Source: Hyphomonadaceae bacterium
Lineage (GTDB): Bacteria; Pseudomonadota; Alphaproteobacteria; Caulobacterales; Aquidulcibacteraceae
DNA: 64,000 bases
Assembly (NCBI GenBank): GCA_022841905.1
Contig: JALHQO010000007.1
Coordinates: 62,001-126,000 of the forward strand
Direction of reading: 5' to 3'
Shown: in pieces, positions 9,281-17,722 of the stretch
Position numbering within the stretch: position 1 is the first letter of the stretch
Layout: each line of letters starts with the position of its first letter
Made by a program: the position numbers and the translations under genes
The notes under the pieces: generated by a model
What the model was told of the DNA's origin: nothing
The model's database searches: none
What the model saw: only the letters and a program-made list of their open reading frames with translations

Positions 9281-9745
9281 ATGGATGTAGCCGCGTTGCG
9301 CGTGTGGGGCATAGCCGCGAGCGCTGCGGTCATGGCCGTGGCGCTGACGATCGCGCTGCAGCCGGCGCAGAGCGCGCAAGCCGAGCCGCCGGCGGCGTAT
9401 CAGGTTGCGCAAGCGGGCGCGGCGGACGCTGTGCCCGTTGCTGTATTGGTGCGCTTTCGCGGCGCTGGGCCGATTGCACGTTCGCAGGCGCGCGCGGCGG
9501 CCGGTCAAACGCAGGCCGCGCAGCGCGAGGTCGAAGCGCAGTTGCGCCGGCAGACCGCGTTCGCGGGCTTGTGCTTCGATCGCTTCACCGTAGGCGGCGC
9601 TGAGATCGTGTTGCGCACGTGTGAACCAGTCGCGGCGAGTGAGCGCGCGCGCGTACAACAGAACTGGCTCACGCGGTTGCGGGCGATGCGCGCGGTTGAG
9701 TATGCCGACGCTAACGCCGCGGCGACTCAAGGGCGCGCGGGCTAG
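9281..9745 (+). CDS. Exported protein resembling a stand-alone subtilase propeptide/inhibitor
   Basis: A 154-residue product starts at an ATG with GGGAGG 9 nt upstream, only 5 nt after the subtilase stop. An N-terminal hydrophobic segment (about 9-30) is a signal peptide or anchor, ending near SAQA. The rest has VAVLVRFRG (about 53-61), a helical Ala/Gln/Arg region, CFDRF, IVLRTCEP and a tail AVEYADANAA (about 138-147). That tail parallels FEYVEPNY at the end of the adjacent subtilase prodomain and the beta-alpha-beta-alpha-beta order fits an I9 propeptide fold. I infer an intramolecular-chaperone or inhibitor role; sequence similarity is short, so this is tentative. Confidence 0.72.
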   Translation: MDVAALRVWGIAASAAVMAVALTIALQPAQSAQAEPPAAYQVAQAGAADAVPVAVLVRFRGAGPIARSQARAAAGQTQAAQREVEAQLRRQTAFAGLCFDRFTVGGAEIVLRTCEPVAASERARVQQNWLTRLRAMRAVEYADANAAATQGRAG

Positions 9746-9754
9746 GAGATGAGC

Positions 9755-10654
9755 ATGGATTCCGGGGCGCCCATCGCGATTGGCGGTTTCGAAGAACGCA
9801 TCGTGGCGACAGTCGACGGGCTCACGCTCTATGCGCGCGATTATACGCCGTTGTTGCCCGAGACCGGCCTGCCGGTGATCTGCCTGCATGGGTTGACGCG
9901 CAACGCGCGCGATTTCGAAGTGATCGCGCCGCGTATCGCAGCCCTCGGCCGGCGCGTGATCGCCGCCGATATGCGCGGTCGCGGAAAGAGCGCCAACGAT
10001 CCCGATCCGGCGCACTACGTGCCAGCGGTCTATGCGCAAGACGTGCTCAAGTTGATGGACACGCTGGAAATTCCCCGCGCTGTGTTTGTCGGCACCTCGA
10101 TGGGCGGGCTGATCACGATGGTGCTGGCGACGATCGCGCCGGATCGCATCGCCGCCTCGATCCTGAACGATGTCGGCCCGCGCTTATCGACGACGGGCCT
10201 TGGCCGCATCGCGTCTTACGTCGGGCGCGCGCAGCCTGTGGAGTCGTGGGCGGCGGCGGCGGAATCCGTGCGCGCGATCAACGGCTCGGCCTATCCCGAA
10301 CGCGCTGACGACGATGCATTCTGGATGGCCTTTGCGCGCCGCACCTTCTGCGAGCGCAACGATGGCAAGTTGGAAGCCGATTACGATCCGCATATCGCGC
10401 TCGCCTTCGCCGATTTTGACGAAGACGCTGCGCCGCCCGATCTGACGCCGCTCTTTCAGGTGCTGGCGGCAAAGCCCATGCTGGCTTTGCGCGGCGGTAT
10501 CTCGGATATTCTGACGGCGGACGCGCTGACCTATATGCGCTCGGTCAAATCCGATCTCGATAGCGTGACGATCGAGAATGTGGGCCACGCGCCAGCGTTG
10601 GACGAGCCGGAAGCCTGGGACGCGATTCTGGATTTCCTGGCGAAAGTGGCGTGA
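9755..10654 (+). CDS. Alpha/beta-hydrolase fold protein
   Basis: A hydrolase of 299 residues. The ATG at 9755 sits 6 nt behind AGGAG, a better spacing than the in-frame ATG at 9749, which touches it. Seen are the oxyanion region ICLHGLTRN, DMRGRGKS, the nucleophile elbow GTSMGG, the acid near SDILTAD and the His in NVGHAPALDE. This fits an esterase or lactonase/haloperoxidase-like enzyme of the cytoplasm; the substrate cannot be told. It follows the propeptide-like gene closely (9 nt) and may share its transcript. Confidence 0.88.
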   Translation: MDSGAPIAIGGFEERIVATVDGLTLYARDYTPLLPETGLPVICLHGLTRNARDFEVIAPRIAALGRRVIAADMRGRGKSANDPDPAHYVPAVYAQDVLKLMDTLEIPRAVFVGTSMGGLITMVLATIAPDRIAASILNDVGPRLSTTGLGRIASYVGRAQPVESWAAAAESVRAINGSAYPERADDDAFWMAFARRTFCERNDGKLEADYDPHIALAFADFDEDAAPPDLTPLFQVLAAKPMLALRGGISDILTADALTYMRSVKSDLDSVTIENVGHAPALDEPEAWDAILDFLAKVA

Positions 10655-10657
10655 CGC

Positions 10658-11782
10658 CTAGAGCGCGCGCCTAAACAGCTCGCGGTACTGATCGCCTTCG
10701 AACGGCACGGCGTTGGTGAGCGTGGCCAGATCGCTGACGGCGTAGTCGATGGCGCCTTCGCCGTGCTCTTCTTTCACGCCCATCGCGGCCAGGCCTGTCG
10801 GCAGGCCGATGCGGGCATTCAAGTCAGCAATGTATTGCGCAAGGTCGGCATTGGGCGCGAGGCCGAGCGCGCGGCGCAGACGCGCGAACTTGTCGGCGGC
10901 ATTGTTGCCGATCATGGCGAGCGAGTGGGGGAGGATCACGGCGTTGAGCGTGCCGTGATGCAGCTTGAGATCGTGGATGCGTCCAAGCGCATGGCTCAAG
11001 CCGTGCACGGCGCCCAGGCCCTTCGAGAAAGCGAGCGCGCCTTCGAACGAGCCCATCATCATGTGCCAACGCGCGTCGCGGTCGCTGCCGTCTTTGACGG
11101 CGCGTTCAATCCACGTGCCAATGCGCTCGGCGCCGTCGACGCCGATGGCTTCGGCGGGTGGATGCACGACCGGTGTCAGCACGGCTTCGATGCAGTGGGT
11201 CATCGCGTCCATGCCGGTGGCGGCGGTGAGTTGCGGCGGCAGGCCGAGCGTGAGCTCCGGGTCGCAGATCGCGGCTTTCGGCACGAGGAAAGGCGAGACG
11301 AAGGTCTCCTTGCGGCCATTGTCGAGGATGACGACGGCGCCTGGCGAGACTTCCGAGCCAGTGCCTGCCGTGGTGGGTATGGCGAGCAGCGGCGGGATGG
11401 CGCCGATATGCTTCATGCCTTTGACGCTGCCGCCGAGCCGCTCGAACGGACCCTCGTGGCTGACCATCAGCCCCATCGCTTTGGCGAGGTCCATCGAGGA
11501 GCCGCCGCCAAAGGCGACGATGCCGTTGGCGCCCGCGGCGCGATAGGCGTCAGCCGCTTTGGCCGAGGCTGATTCGGTTGGGTTGGGCGGCGTCTCTGTG
11601 AACATGCCGGCCGGTTCGGCGCCGAGCGCGGCGAGCAGTGCGGCCAAAAGGCCATTGGCCTTGAGGCCGGGGTCGGTGACGATGAACGGGCGGGTGACGC
11701 CCAGCCGCTGCAACACTTTCGGCGTCTGCTCCAACGCCCCGTAATCGAACGTGCATTGGGTGAGGTAATTCATCAGGGCCAT
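10658..11782 (-). CDS. Iron-containing alcohol dehydrogenase
   Basis: A group III (Fe-ADH) dehydrogenase of 374 residues. It has the NAD(P)-binding GGGSSMDLAKA motif, PTTAGTGSEVSP, and the metal ligands in GMDAMTHCIEA (Asp and His), GAVHGLSHALG (His) and LHHGTLNA (His). All four ligand positions are present. Such enzymes oxidise or reduce small alcohols and aldehydes, including 4-hydroxybutyrate and maleylacetate types; which one applies here is open. The start at 11782 has GGAGCG upstream; 11773 is an alternative. It ends 3 nt from the convergent hydrolase gene. Confidence 0.9.
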   Translation of the reverse strand: MALMNYLTQCTFDYGALEQTPKVLQRLGVTRPFIVTDPGLKANGLLAALLAALGAEPAGMFTETPPNPTESASAKAADAYRAAGANGIVAFGGGSSMDLAKAMGLMVSHEGPFERLGGSVKGMKHIGAIPPLLAIPTTAGTGSEVSPGAVVILDNGRKETFVSPFLVPKAAICDPELTLGLPPQLTAATGMDAMTHCIEAVLTPVVHPPAEAIGVDGAERIGTWIERAVKDGSDRDARWHMMMGSFEGALAFSKGLGAVHGLSHALGRIHDLKLHHGTLNAVILPHSLAMIGNNAADKFARLRRALGLAPNADLAQYIADLNARIGLPTGLAAMGVKEEHGEGAIDYAVSDLATLTNAVPFEGDQYRELFRRAL

Positions 11783-11913
11783 GATCGCGCTCCGTTATGT
11801 TCCGAATAGCGCGGCGCGGCGCGCTTGTCGAAGCGCGGCAGTTCGTCTTGTTCCGCTGTCGTAGCGGCATCCGGGTGTGGACTTGGGGCGAACCGCCGCT
11901 AGTCTCCGCGCCC

Positions 11914-13734
11914 ATGACTGAACCGGTACTCGAAATCTCCAATCTCTTCGTCACCTTCGACACGCCCGACGGCGACGTCGAAGCGGTCAAGGGCGTTTCG
12001 CTCAACATCAACAAAGGCGAATGCCTCGGCATTGTCGGCGAGAGCGGCTCGGGCAAGAGCCAGACCTTCCTCGCCGCGTTCGGGCTCACCTCGGACAATG
12101 CACGCGTTGCCGGCTCCGTGAAGTTTCAGGGCAACGAAGTGCTTGGCATGCGCCGTCGCGAACTCGATGGCTTCCGTGGCCGCAAAGTCGCGTTCGTGTT
12201 TCAGGATCCGCTAACGGCGCTGACGCCGCACCTGACCATCGAGCGGCAAATGTCGGAAGTGCTGCAGCACCACTTTCAGGTTACGGGCGCCGCCGCGCGT
12301 GAGCGTGCGATCGAGTGGCTCGAGCGTGTACGCATTCCGGAAGCGGCGCGCAGGCTTTCGCAATATCCGCATGAATTGTCGGGCGGCATGCGTCAGCGCG
12401 TTATGATCGGCATGGCGATGATGGCCGAGCCCGCGCTCTTGGTGGCGGACGAGCCGACGACAGCGCTGGACGCCACCGTGCAAGCGCAGGTGCTCGATCT
12501 GATCGAAGATTTGCGCCGTTACACCGATGCGGCAGTGGCGCTGATCACGCACGACATGGGCGTGATCGCGCGCATGGCGCAGCGTGTCGCGGTGATGCGC
12601 CGCGGCGAAGTGGTTGAGACCGGAACAGTTGAAGAAATTTATTCAGCGCCGAAGGCCGATTACACACGCATGCTGTTGAACGCCGTGCCGCGCATCGACG
12701 GCGCCCGCGCGCAAACGCTGACGGCGCCGGACGAGGGCGCGCCGATCCTAGAAGTTGACGATGTGCGCGTCAGCTTTCCGGTTCAGATCAAGGACGGCTC
12801 GATCTTCGGCAAAAAGAAGCCGCTGCGCGCCGTCGACGGCGTGAGCTTCAAACTAAAGGCCGGTGAGACGCTGGGCATTGTTGGCGAAAGCGGCTGCGGC
12901 AAGTCGACCTTGGCGCGCGCCGTTGTGCAGCTGTTGCCGCGCAATGCAGGGACCGTGAGCTTCCTCGGCCGTAACCTTGTGCCGAGCGAGAAAGAGACGA
13001 TCCGCAAGGCGCGCCAGGACCTGCAAATCGTTTTCCAGGATCCACTGGCCAGCCTCGATCCGCGCATGACCTTGGGCGCCTCGATCGCAGAACCGCTTTT
13101 GTCGTTCGAGCCAACGCTCAATCGGGCGCAACGTGAAGAGCGCGTGAAGGCGATCATGGCGCAAGTCGGCCTCGATCCCGATCTGATCAACCGCTACCCG
13201 CACGAACTCTCCGGCGGGCAGAACCAACGCGTCGGCGTGGCGCGTGCGATGATCATGAAGCCGAAGCTGGTGGTCTGCGACGAAGCGGTCTCGGCGCTCG
13301 ATGTCTCGATCCAGGCGCAGATTTTGAGGCTGCTGATCGATCTGCAGCGCGAGTTTAATGTCAGCATGCTGTTCATCAGCCATGACCTCGCGGTCGTGCG
13401 CGAGATCAGCCACAACGTGCTGGTGCTCTATCTCGGCCGCGCCGTCGAGTACGGGCCGAGCGAAGTGATCCTCACCGATCCGCGCCATCCCTACACGCAA
13501 GCTTTGCTGGCCGCCGCGCCCACGCCTGATCCGGAGATCGCGCGCAACAAAAAGCGCGTGCGCTTAGTCGGTGATTTGCCGAGTCCGCTCGATACGCGCG
13601 CGCCGCTGCGCTTCTTGAAGTCCAAGATTATCGATGATCCGGATGCCGTGCAGTACCGCCCGCAATGGAATCAGGTCGGACCGGGCCACTTTGTGGCTGA
13701 GCACGATCCGCCAGCTGCTGTTGCCGCTGAGTAG
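11914..13734 (+). CDS. Fused double ABC ATPase of the oligopeptide/YejF type
   Basis: A 606-residue protein with two complete nucleotide-binding domains. NBD1 shows Walker A GESGSGKSQ, signature LSGGMRQRV and Walker B LLVADEPTTALD. NBD2 shows GESGCGKST, LSGGQNQRV and LVVCDEAVSALD, with an oligopeptide-permease C-terminal tail. It corresponds to fused DppD-DppF, as in YejF, and would power uptake of peptides or small peptide-like compounds through a membrane complex. No permease or binding-protein gene is adjacent, so it must pair with subunits encoded elsewhere. The start at 11914 is chosen by homology (MTEPVLEISNLFVTF). Confidence 0.92.
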   Translation: MTEPVLEISNLFVTFDTPDGDVEAVKGVSLNINKGECLGIVGESGSGKSQTFLAAFGLTSDNARVAGSVKFQGNEVLGMRRRELDGFRGRKVAFVFQDPLTALTPHLTIERQMSEVLQHHFQVTGAAARERAIEWLERVRIPEAARRLSQYPHELSGGMRQRVMIGMAMMAEPALLVADEPTTALDATVQAQVLDLIEDLRRYTDAAVALITHDMGVIARMAQRVAVMRRGEVVETGTVEEIYSAPKADYTRMLLNAVPRIDGARAQTLTAPDEGAPILEVDDVRVSFPVQIKDGSIFGKKKPLRAVDGVSFKLKAGETLGIVGESGCGKSTLARAVVQLLPRNAGTVSFLGRNLVPSEKETIRKARQDLQIVFQDPLASLDPRMTLGASIAEPLLSFEPTLNRAQREERVKAIMAQVGLDPDLINRYPHELSGGQNQRVGVARAMIMKPKLVVCDEAVSALDVSIQAQILRLLIDLQREFNVSMLFISHDLAVVREISHNVLVLYLGRAVEYGPSEVILTDPRHPYTQALLAAAPTPDPEIARNKKRVRLVGDLPSPLDTRAPLRFLKSKIIDDPDAVQYRPQWNQVGPGHFVAEHDPPAAVAAE

Positions 13735-14178
13735 CTAGCCGCGCAGGAGTTCGGTGAGGCGTTCGCGCAATTGGGCGGGCGTTTCATCGACCAGGTCCTT
13801 CGGCGTCTCGGCGCGAACGCGTGCTTTGACGTTGTCCGGCAGCAAATCTCGCAAGATGCCAAGCGCGCGGGGTGGAGCGGCGATGACCAAATGGTCGAAG
13901 CCGTTTTGCTTCTCAGCCTGCGTGATCTTGTCTGCGACGCGCTTCAGGAAGTTGACCTCTTCCTGTTCATGCAGGCTGCGGCCCTTATCCATGGCGTGCC
14001 GCCCGGCGCCGACGCGATCGAAGCTGCGCGGCGGGCGATCTTGGGGGTCGTAGAGATCGTCTTCGTTGATGTCGTCGCTCCAAAGATCGCGCAGCTCGGC
14101 GCCGCGCCGTGTTTCAAGAAAGAGACGCGCGCGCCGGCCATCGGCGGCTAGGAACCAGGCTGTGCCGTCAAGAAGCAT
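13735..14178 (-). CDS. Host-attachment-protein family (baeRF-like) protein
   Basis: A 147-residue cytoplasmic protein; the ATG at 14178 follows AAGGAG. It matches the proteobacterial family called host attachment protein: WFLAADGRRARLF near the start, an acidic-to-basic middle (DRPPRSFDRVG, then HAMDKGR), DHLVIAAPPRALGILRDLL and a DLVDETPAQLRERL end. The fold is related to the eRF1-like/baeRF domains, suggesting RNA or ribosome contact; the name derives from Agrobacterium work and does not prove a role. Its TAG stop abuts the convergent ABC gene stop with no gap. Confidence 0.85.
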   Translation of the reverse strand: MLLDGTAWFLAADGRRARLFLETRRGAELRDLWSDDINEDDLYDPQDRPPRSFDRVGAGRHAMDKGRSLHEQEEVNFLKRVADKITQAEKQNGFDHLVIAAPPRALGILRDLLPDNVKARVRAETPKDLVDETPAQLRERLTELLRG

Positions 14179-14241
14179 GATTTTCTCCTTATCCGCCAAC
14201 GTTATGGCGCGCGTAGCGTTCCGGCTTGCGGTGAATCAAAA

Positions 14242-14273
14242 GGGGCCGCGCACCCGACTTGGTGCGCGGCCCC
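14242..14273 (-). terminator. Rho-independent terminator of the CsgG-like gene
   Basis: A perfect 13-bp stem (14242-14254 with 14261-14273, arm GGGGCCGCGCACC) with a 6-nt loop is followed on the minus strand by TTTTGATT. It lies 28 nt behind the stop of the 14302-15231 gene and before the host-attachment gene. Confidence 0.88.
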
Positions 14274-14301
14274 CGATGATCCGCAACGATAGGAGCTGCG
14301 C

Positions 14302-15231
14302 TTAGCTGACTGGCTCGAGGAAGTCGTTATTCACCCAGCCTTCGTTGTCGTTTTCGTCGGCAACACGCCACCACATGCCTTCGCGCTCGCCCGTCGGATA
14401 AACGGTAGCGCCTGCCGGCAGGTTGCGCAGCGTTTGGCCGCCGTTCGGGCGCGAACGCAGCGGCGTTGCTGACGTCGTGCGATAGGTGCGCTGCGGCGCT
14501 GCGGCGGCGGCTGAGCTGTCGAGCACGCCCAGCTGCGAGATGAGTTGCGTGTAGGCGTCGATGAACGCGATGGTCACGACGCGGCCGATGTCGGTGTCTG
14601 TGTAGCCGCCGAGCCCTGCGCCGCCGCCGCCGAGAAAGCCAACGCCGCCCCAGGTCCAGTTGCGGTTGCGCGCATTGCCTTCGGCCGCAAATGACTCAGT
14701 CGTGCGCACGTTGGCGAGCGTCAGCACGGCTGTCGCCGTCTGCGAGCGCGCGCCGACGCCGCCGATAATGCCGCCGAGACGGCCGCCGACAACGCCGCCG
14801 AGCGCTGCGCCGACGCCGCCGCCGCTGGCGTTGTTGTCTTGCGCCACGACGTCAGCGAGCAGCACGTAGTCAGCAGCACGGATTTGGCCGCCGCCGACAT
14901 TGTTGCCGCGTTGCAGTTGGCCGCCGCCCGCGAGATCGCGTTCGCGCATCGCCGCATCAAGACCGGCGCCACGTTCAACAACGGTGAAGCACCCCGATTG
15001 CTGGATGACAACGCGCAAGAGCGCTGCCGGCGGTTGCAGATTCATGCCGCGCCAGCCCTGGTGGGTGTCGCCGTTTTGAATAGAAATGGTGCCGAGATTT
15101 TGCGTGCAGCGCGGCACTTGCGGTGTCGTGCTCTCGGCGGCGCGGGGTTGCGCGGACGCCACGGTGGTCGTCACCGCAAGCCCGGCCGCCATCACGGCGG
15201 CAATCGCCAGAGCATTGAAAATTCGACTCAT
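14302..15231 (-). CDS. CsgG/HfaB-like exported protein with C-terminal SH3 domain
   Basis: A 309-residue protein. ATG 15231 is preferred over GTG 15237 because GGAGG sits 6 nt upstream. The signal peptide ends ASA-QP (about residue 29) and no lipobox is present. The middle (about 45-240) resembles the CsgG family: PPAALLRVVIQQSGCFTVVER, ADYVLLADVV, LTLANVRTTESFAAEG and VTIAFIDAYTQLI, with long Gly-rich stretches at the membrane-loop positions. The end (about 255-309) is an SH3-like domain (PLRSRPNGG, WWRVADEND, EGWVNNDFLEP). True CsgG is an acylated outer-membrane channel; without a lipid anchor this one may be a periplasmic relative that binds peptidoglycan or peptide. Confidence 0.82.
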   Translation of the reverse strand: MSRIFNALAIAAVMAAGLAVTTTVASAQPRAAESTTPQVPRCTQNLGTISIQNGDTHQGWRGMNLQPPAALLRVVIQQSGCFTVVERGAGLDAAMRERDLAGGGQLQRGNNVGGGQIRAADYVLLADVVAQDNNASGGGVGAALGGVVGGRLGGIIGGVGARSQTATAVLTLANVRTTESFAAEGNARNRNWTWGGVGFLGGGGAGLGGYTDTDIGRVVTIAFIDAYTQLISQLGVLDSSAAAAAPQRTYRTTSATPLRSRPNGGQTLRNLPAGATVYPTGEREGMWWRVADENDNEGWVNNDFLEPVS

Positions 15232-15338
15232 TCTCACCCTCCATCAGGCCGCGCTAATTGTAAGGCGCGCGACCGACCTATTCCCTCGGGGCTGGGGTAC
15301 CACATGGTTACGCGGAGGTCACGCGTAAGACGGGCGGC

Positions 15339-16577
15339 TCAGACGCGGCGCGCGTCGTAGCCGGCGGCCTTCAGCGCGGTGATGACTTCGGCAGTGTGAG
15401 CGCTGTCGCGCGTTTCGATTTCGATATCGAATTCGACACCCTTTGCCGGCGCGTCGAGCTTCATGCGGTGATGCGCGACTTGCAGAATGTTGCCGCCCGC
15501 GTCGCCAATGATGCGCGCGACGGTGGAGAGAATGCCGGGGCGATCGTCGCCGACGAAACGCAGCATGGCGATGCGCCCTTCGCGCACCATCGAGCGCTCA
15601 AGCACGGAGGCAAGCAAGCGCGTGTCGATATTGCCGCCGGAGAGAACCAAGCCGCATTTAGCACCGCGAAATTGTTCTGGCGCGGCGAGAACAGCGGCGA
15701 GCGATGCGGCGCCCGCGCCCTCGGCCACGGTTTTTTCCGCACTGATGTAAAGCGCGATGGCGCTTTCGAAGGTGGGCTCATCAATCAGGATGATGTCGTC
15801 GACGAGGGCGTGGGCGAGTTCGTAGGTGAGTTCGCCGATCTGCTTGACAGCGATGCCTTCGGCGATGGTTTGGCCGCCAGTGGTGACTTTCTCGCCGCGC
15901 TCGCGCGCCTGGAACGAGGGATACATCGCCGCTTCGACACCGATGATGCGTATGCCGGGCTTTATCGCCTTGGCCGCGATCGCCATGCCCGCCACGAGGC
16001 CGCCGCCCCCGATAGGGACGATCAGCACGTCGAGATCGGGCATGTCGGCGAGCATCTCGATCGCGACAGTGCCTTGGCCGGCGATGACGCCAGCATCATT
16101 GAACGGATGGACGAAGACCAGATTGCGTTGCTCGCGCAATTTCATGGCGTGGGCATAGGCGTCGTCGAATGTATCGCCTTCGAGCACGATCTCCGCGCCG
16201 CGCGCGCGCGTCTGCTCCACCTTCACGTTCGGAGTCCCGCGCGGCATGACGATGACGGCTGGTACGCCAAGCGTCCGCGCGTGATGGGCGAGCGCTTGCG
16301 AGTGATTGCCGGCGGAAGCGGCGATGACGCCGCGTTTTCTTTCTTGCTCGGTCAGCTGCAGCAGGCGATTGAGCGCGCCGCGCTCCTTGAAGGCGCCGGT
16401 CTGGTGCTGGTTCTCGTACTTCACCCAAATGTCGGCGCCGGTGGCTGCCGAGAGCGGACGCGAATGGTGCAGAGGCGTGCGCTCGACGCGGCCGGCAATG
16501 CGCTGCGCAGCGTTGCGAACGTCGTCATAAGTCACGGCTGGGGCCGTAGCGCTCGGATGGGTCGATTCAATCGCCAT
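15339..16577 (-). CDS. ilvA: Threonine ammonia-lyase with ACT domain
   Basis: A 412-residue PLP enzyme that would convert threonine to 2-oxobutyrate and ammonia, the first step to isoleucine. Catalytic Lys is in TGAFKERGA; SAGNHSQALA and the glycine loop PIGGGGLVAG hold the cofactor phosphate; LSGGNID is the C-terminal cofactor site. A single ACT-like domain fills the last 80 or so residues (AMLRFVGDDRPGILSTVARI), the short TdcB/IlvA layout. ATG 16577 has AGGGTG upstream. It follows the CelD-like gene by 48 nt and may be co-transcribed with it. Confidence 0.93.
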   Translation of the reverse strand: MAIESTHPSATAPAVTYDDVRNAAQRIAGRVERTPLHHSRPLSAATGADIWVKYENQHQTGAFKERGALNRLLQLTEQERKRGVIAASAGNHSQALAHHARTLGVPAVIVMPRGTPNVKVEQTRARGAEIVLEGDTFDDAYAHAMKLREQRNLVFVHPFNDAGVIAGQGTVAIEMLADMPDLDVLIVPIGGGGLVAGMAIAAKAIKPGIRIIGVEAAMYPSFQARERGEKVTTGGQTIAEGIAVKQIGELTYELAHALVDDIILIDEPTFESAIALYISAEKTVAEGAGAASLAAVLAAPEQFRGAKCGLVLSGGNIDTRLLASVLERSMVREGRIAMLRFVGDDRPGILSTVARIIGDAGGNILQVAHHRMKLDAPAKGVEFDIEIETRDSAHTAEVITALKAAGYDARRV

Positions 16578-16625
16578 GCGCGGCACCCTAGTCGCGCCGA
16601 GTCCCGCGTTCAATCGCGCTGGCGC

Positions 16626-17684
16626 TCAGCCGAGCGCGCGCATCAGGTCGAGCCGGCGCATGGCTTTACCGGGAAGGGCGGCGAGGCGCGCCTGCGGCAG
16701 GCGCTCGATGCCGCCGCGCAGCGCGTACTGCGTGCGCCGCACCGCGCCGGAGACTGAGGCGCCTGCGATGACGCCGTAGGAGAGCATGCGCTGCGTAGTC
16801 GAGAGCTGGCGCTTGTATTGGTAGTCGCCGGGCCCGAAATCGACTTCGGCGATGCCGTTTTCCGCCGCCCAACCGACGATCCACCGCGCCAGTTGAACAC
16901 CAGGCGAATAGGCGTCGAAGGCGCTGTCGTGGGCGACGATCCAGAAGTGCAGCACACGCGCGCTGCGCAGGCAGAAGGCGGCGGCGACCAGCTGGTTCTC
17001 CGCGCGCAGCGTAAACAGGGCGCCGCCGAAGTTCGGCGTGTTGGTGTCGAAGCAACGCTCGAGCACCTCGGAGACCCACGGCGTCGCCCAAATCGCCGGC
17101 TGGCCGGAGCTGACGAGCTGAGCGTTTTTCCACGCCAGGAGCGCATCGAAATCGCTGCGTTCGTTCGACGGGCCGCGAAATTCGGTGTGGCCCTTTTCGC
17201 GTGCGAGTTTGCGGGACTTTTTCTCCGTCTGGCGCACGAACTCGCTGCGGCGCTGTTTGAGTGCGGCTTCATAGAGGTCGCTGCCGTCTTGTGTTTCAGC
17301 GATCCACGAGCCTTCGGCGCCGGCGCGCTGCAGAGGCGTCAGGCCCTCAGGCACGTGGGTAAGATCGATGCGGCCGACGCCGAGCGAGCGGCAAAGCGCA
17401 CGCGGATCGAGGTCCAGGGCGCTGCTGCTGACGACGCCCTGATAGTCCGCGATCGGCGCGCCGAGGCCCATTGCGGCGAAGGGCGAAAGGCGCTGCACGG
17501 CGAGGAAGCCGTCGCCGCCATTGATGACACAGACGCGGGCGTCGTCGCGCACGTCGGCGACGATGCGCATCCATTCGGGCGTCAGATAGGGACTTGCCAG
17601 TTCGGGACGGGCGCGCTGATGCGCGCGCCAGCGGTCGAGGTCCGCCGGCCCGAGGTCGTCGGGATGTATCGTTTCGAGACGCAC
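16626..17684 (-). CDS. GNAT acetyltransferase of the CelD/BcsL type
   Basis: A 352-residue protein starting at a GTG with GGAAGG upstream. It has two GNAT-like halves. The C-terminal half carries RRSEFVRQTEKKSRKLAREKG, ALFTLRAENQLVAAAFCLRS, LHFWIVAHDSAFDAYSPG and EVDFGPGDYQYKRQL, typical of acetyltransferases linked to cellulose and other polysaccharides (family COG5653). It would act in the cytoplasm on a sugar or lipid-linked precursor. There is no cellulose synthase nearby; the exopolysaccharide locus 17 kb away is a possible client but this is not shown. Confidence 0.85.
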   Translation of the reverse strand: MRLETIHPDDLGPADLDRWRAHQRARPELASPYLTPEWMRIVADVRDDARVCVINGGDGFLAVQRLSPFAAMGLGAPIADYQGVVSSSALDLDPRALCRSLGVGRIDLTHVPEGLTPLQRAGAEGSWIAETQDGSDLYEAALKQRRSEFVRQTEKKSRKLAREKGHTEFRGPSNERSDFDALLAWKNAQLVSSGQPAIWATPWVSEVLERCFDTNTPNFGGALFTLRAENQLVAAAFCLRSARVLHFWIVAHDSAFDAYSPGVQLARWIVGWAAENGIAEVDFGPGDYQYKRQLSTTQRMLSYGVIAGASVSGAVRRTQYALRGGIERLPQARLAALPGKAMRRLDLMRALG

Positions 17685-17722
17685 GTATTCGCCTTCCGCA
17701 GTTCGCGCGTCAGGCGTGGCAA

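Noticed and set aside
15239-15262. On the plus strand this reads LHQAALIV, very close to NQAALIV in the tiny peptide at 3070-3162.
   Set aside because: It is antisense to the start of the CsgG-like gene, has no start codon with a ribosome site and no signal-type sequence before it, and no stop follows. I take it as chance in spite of the similarity.
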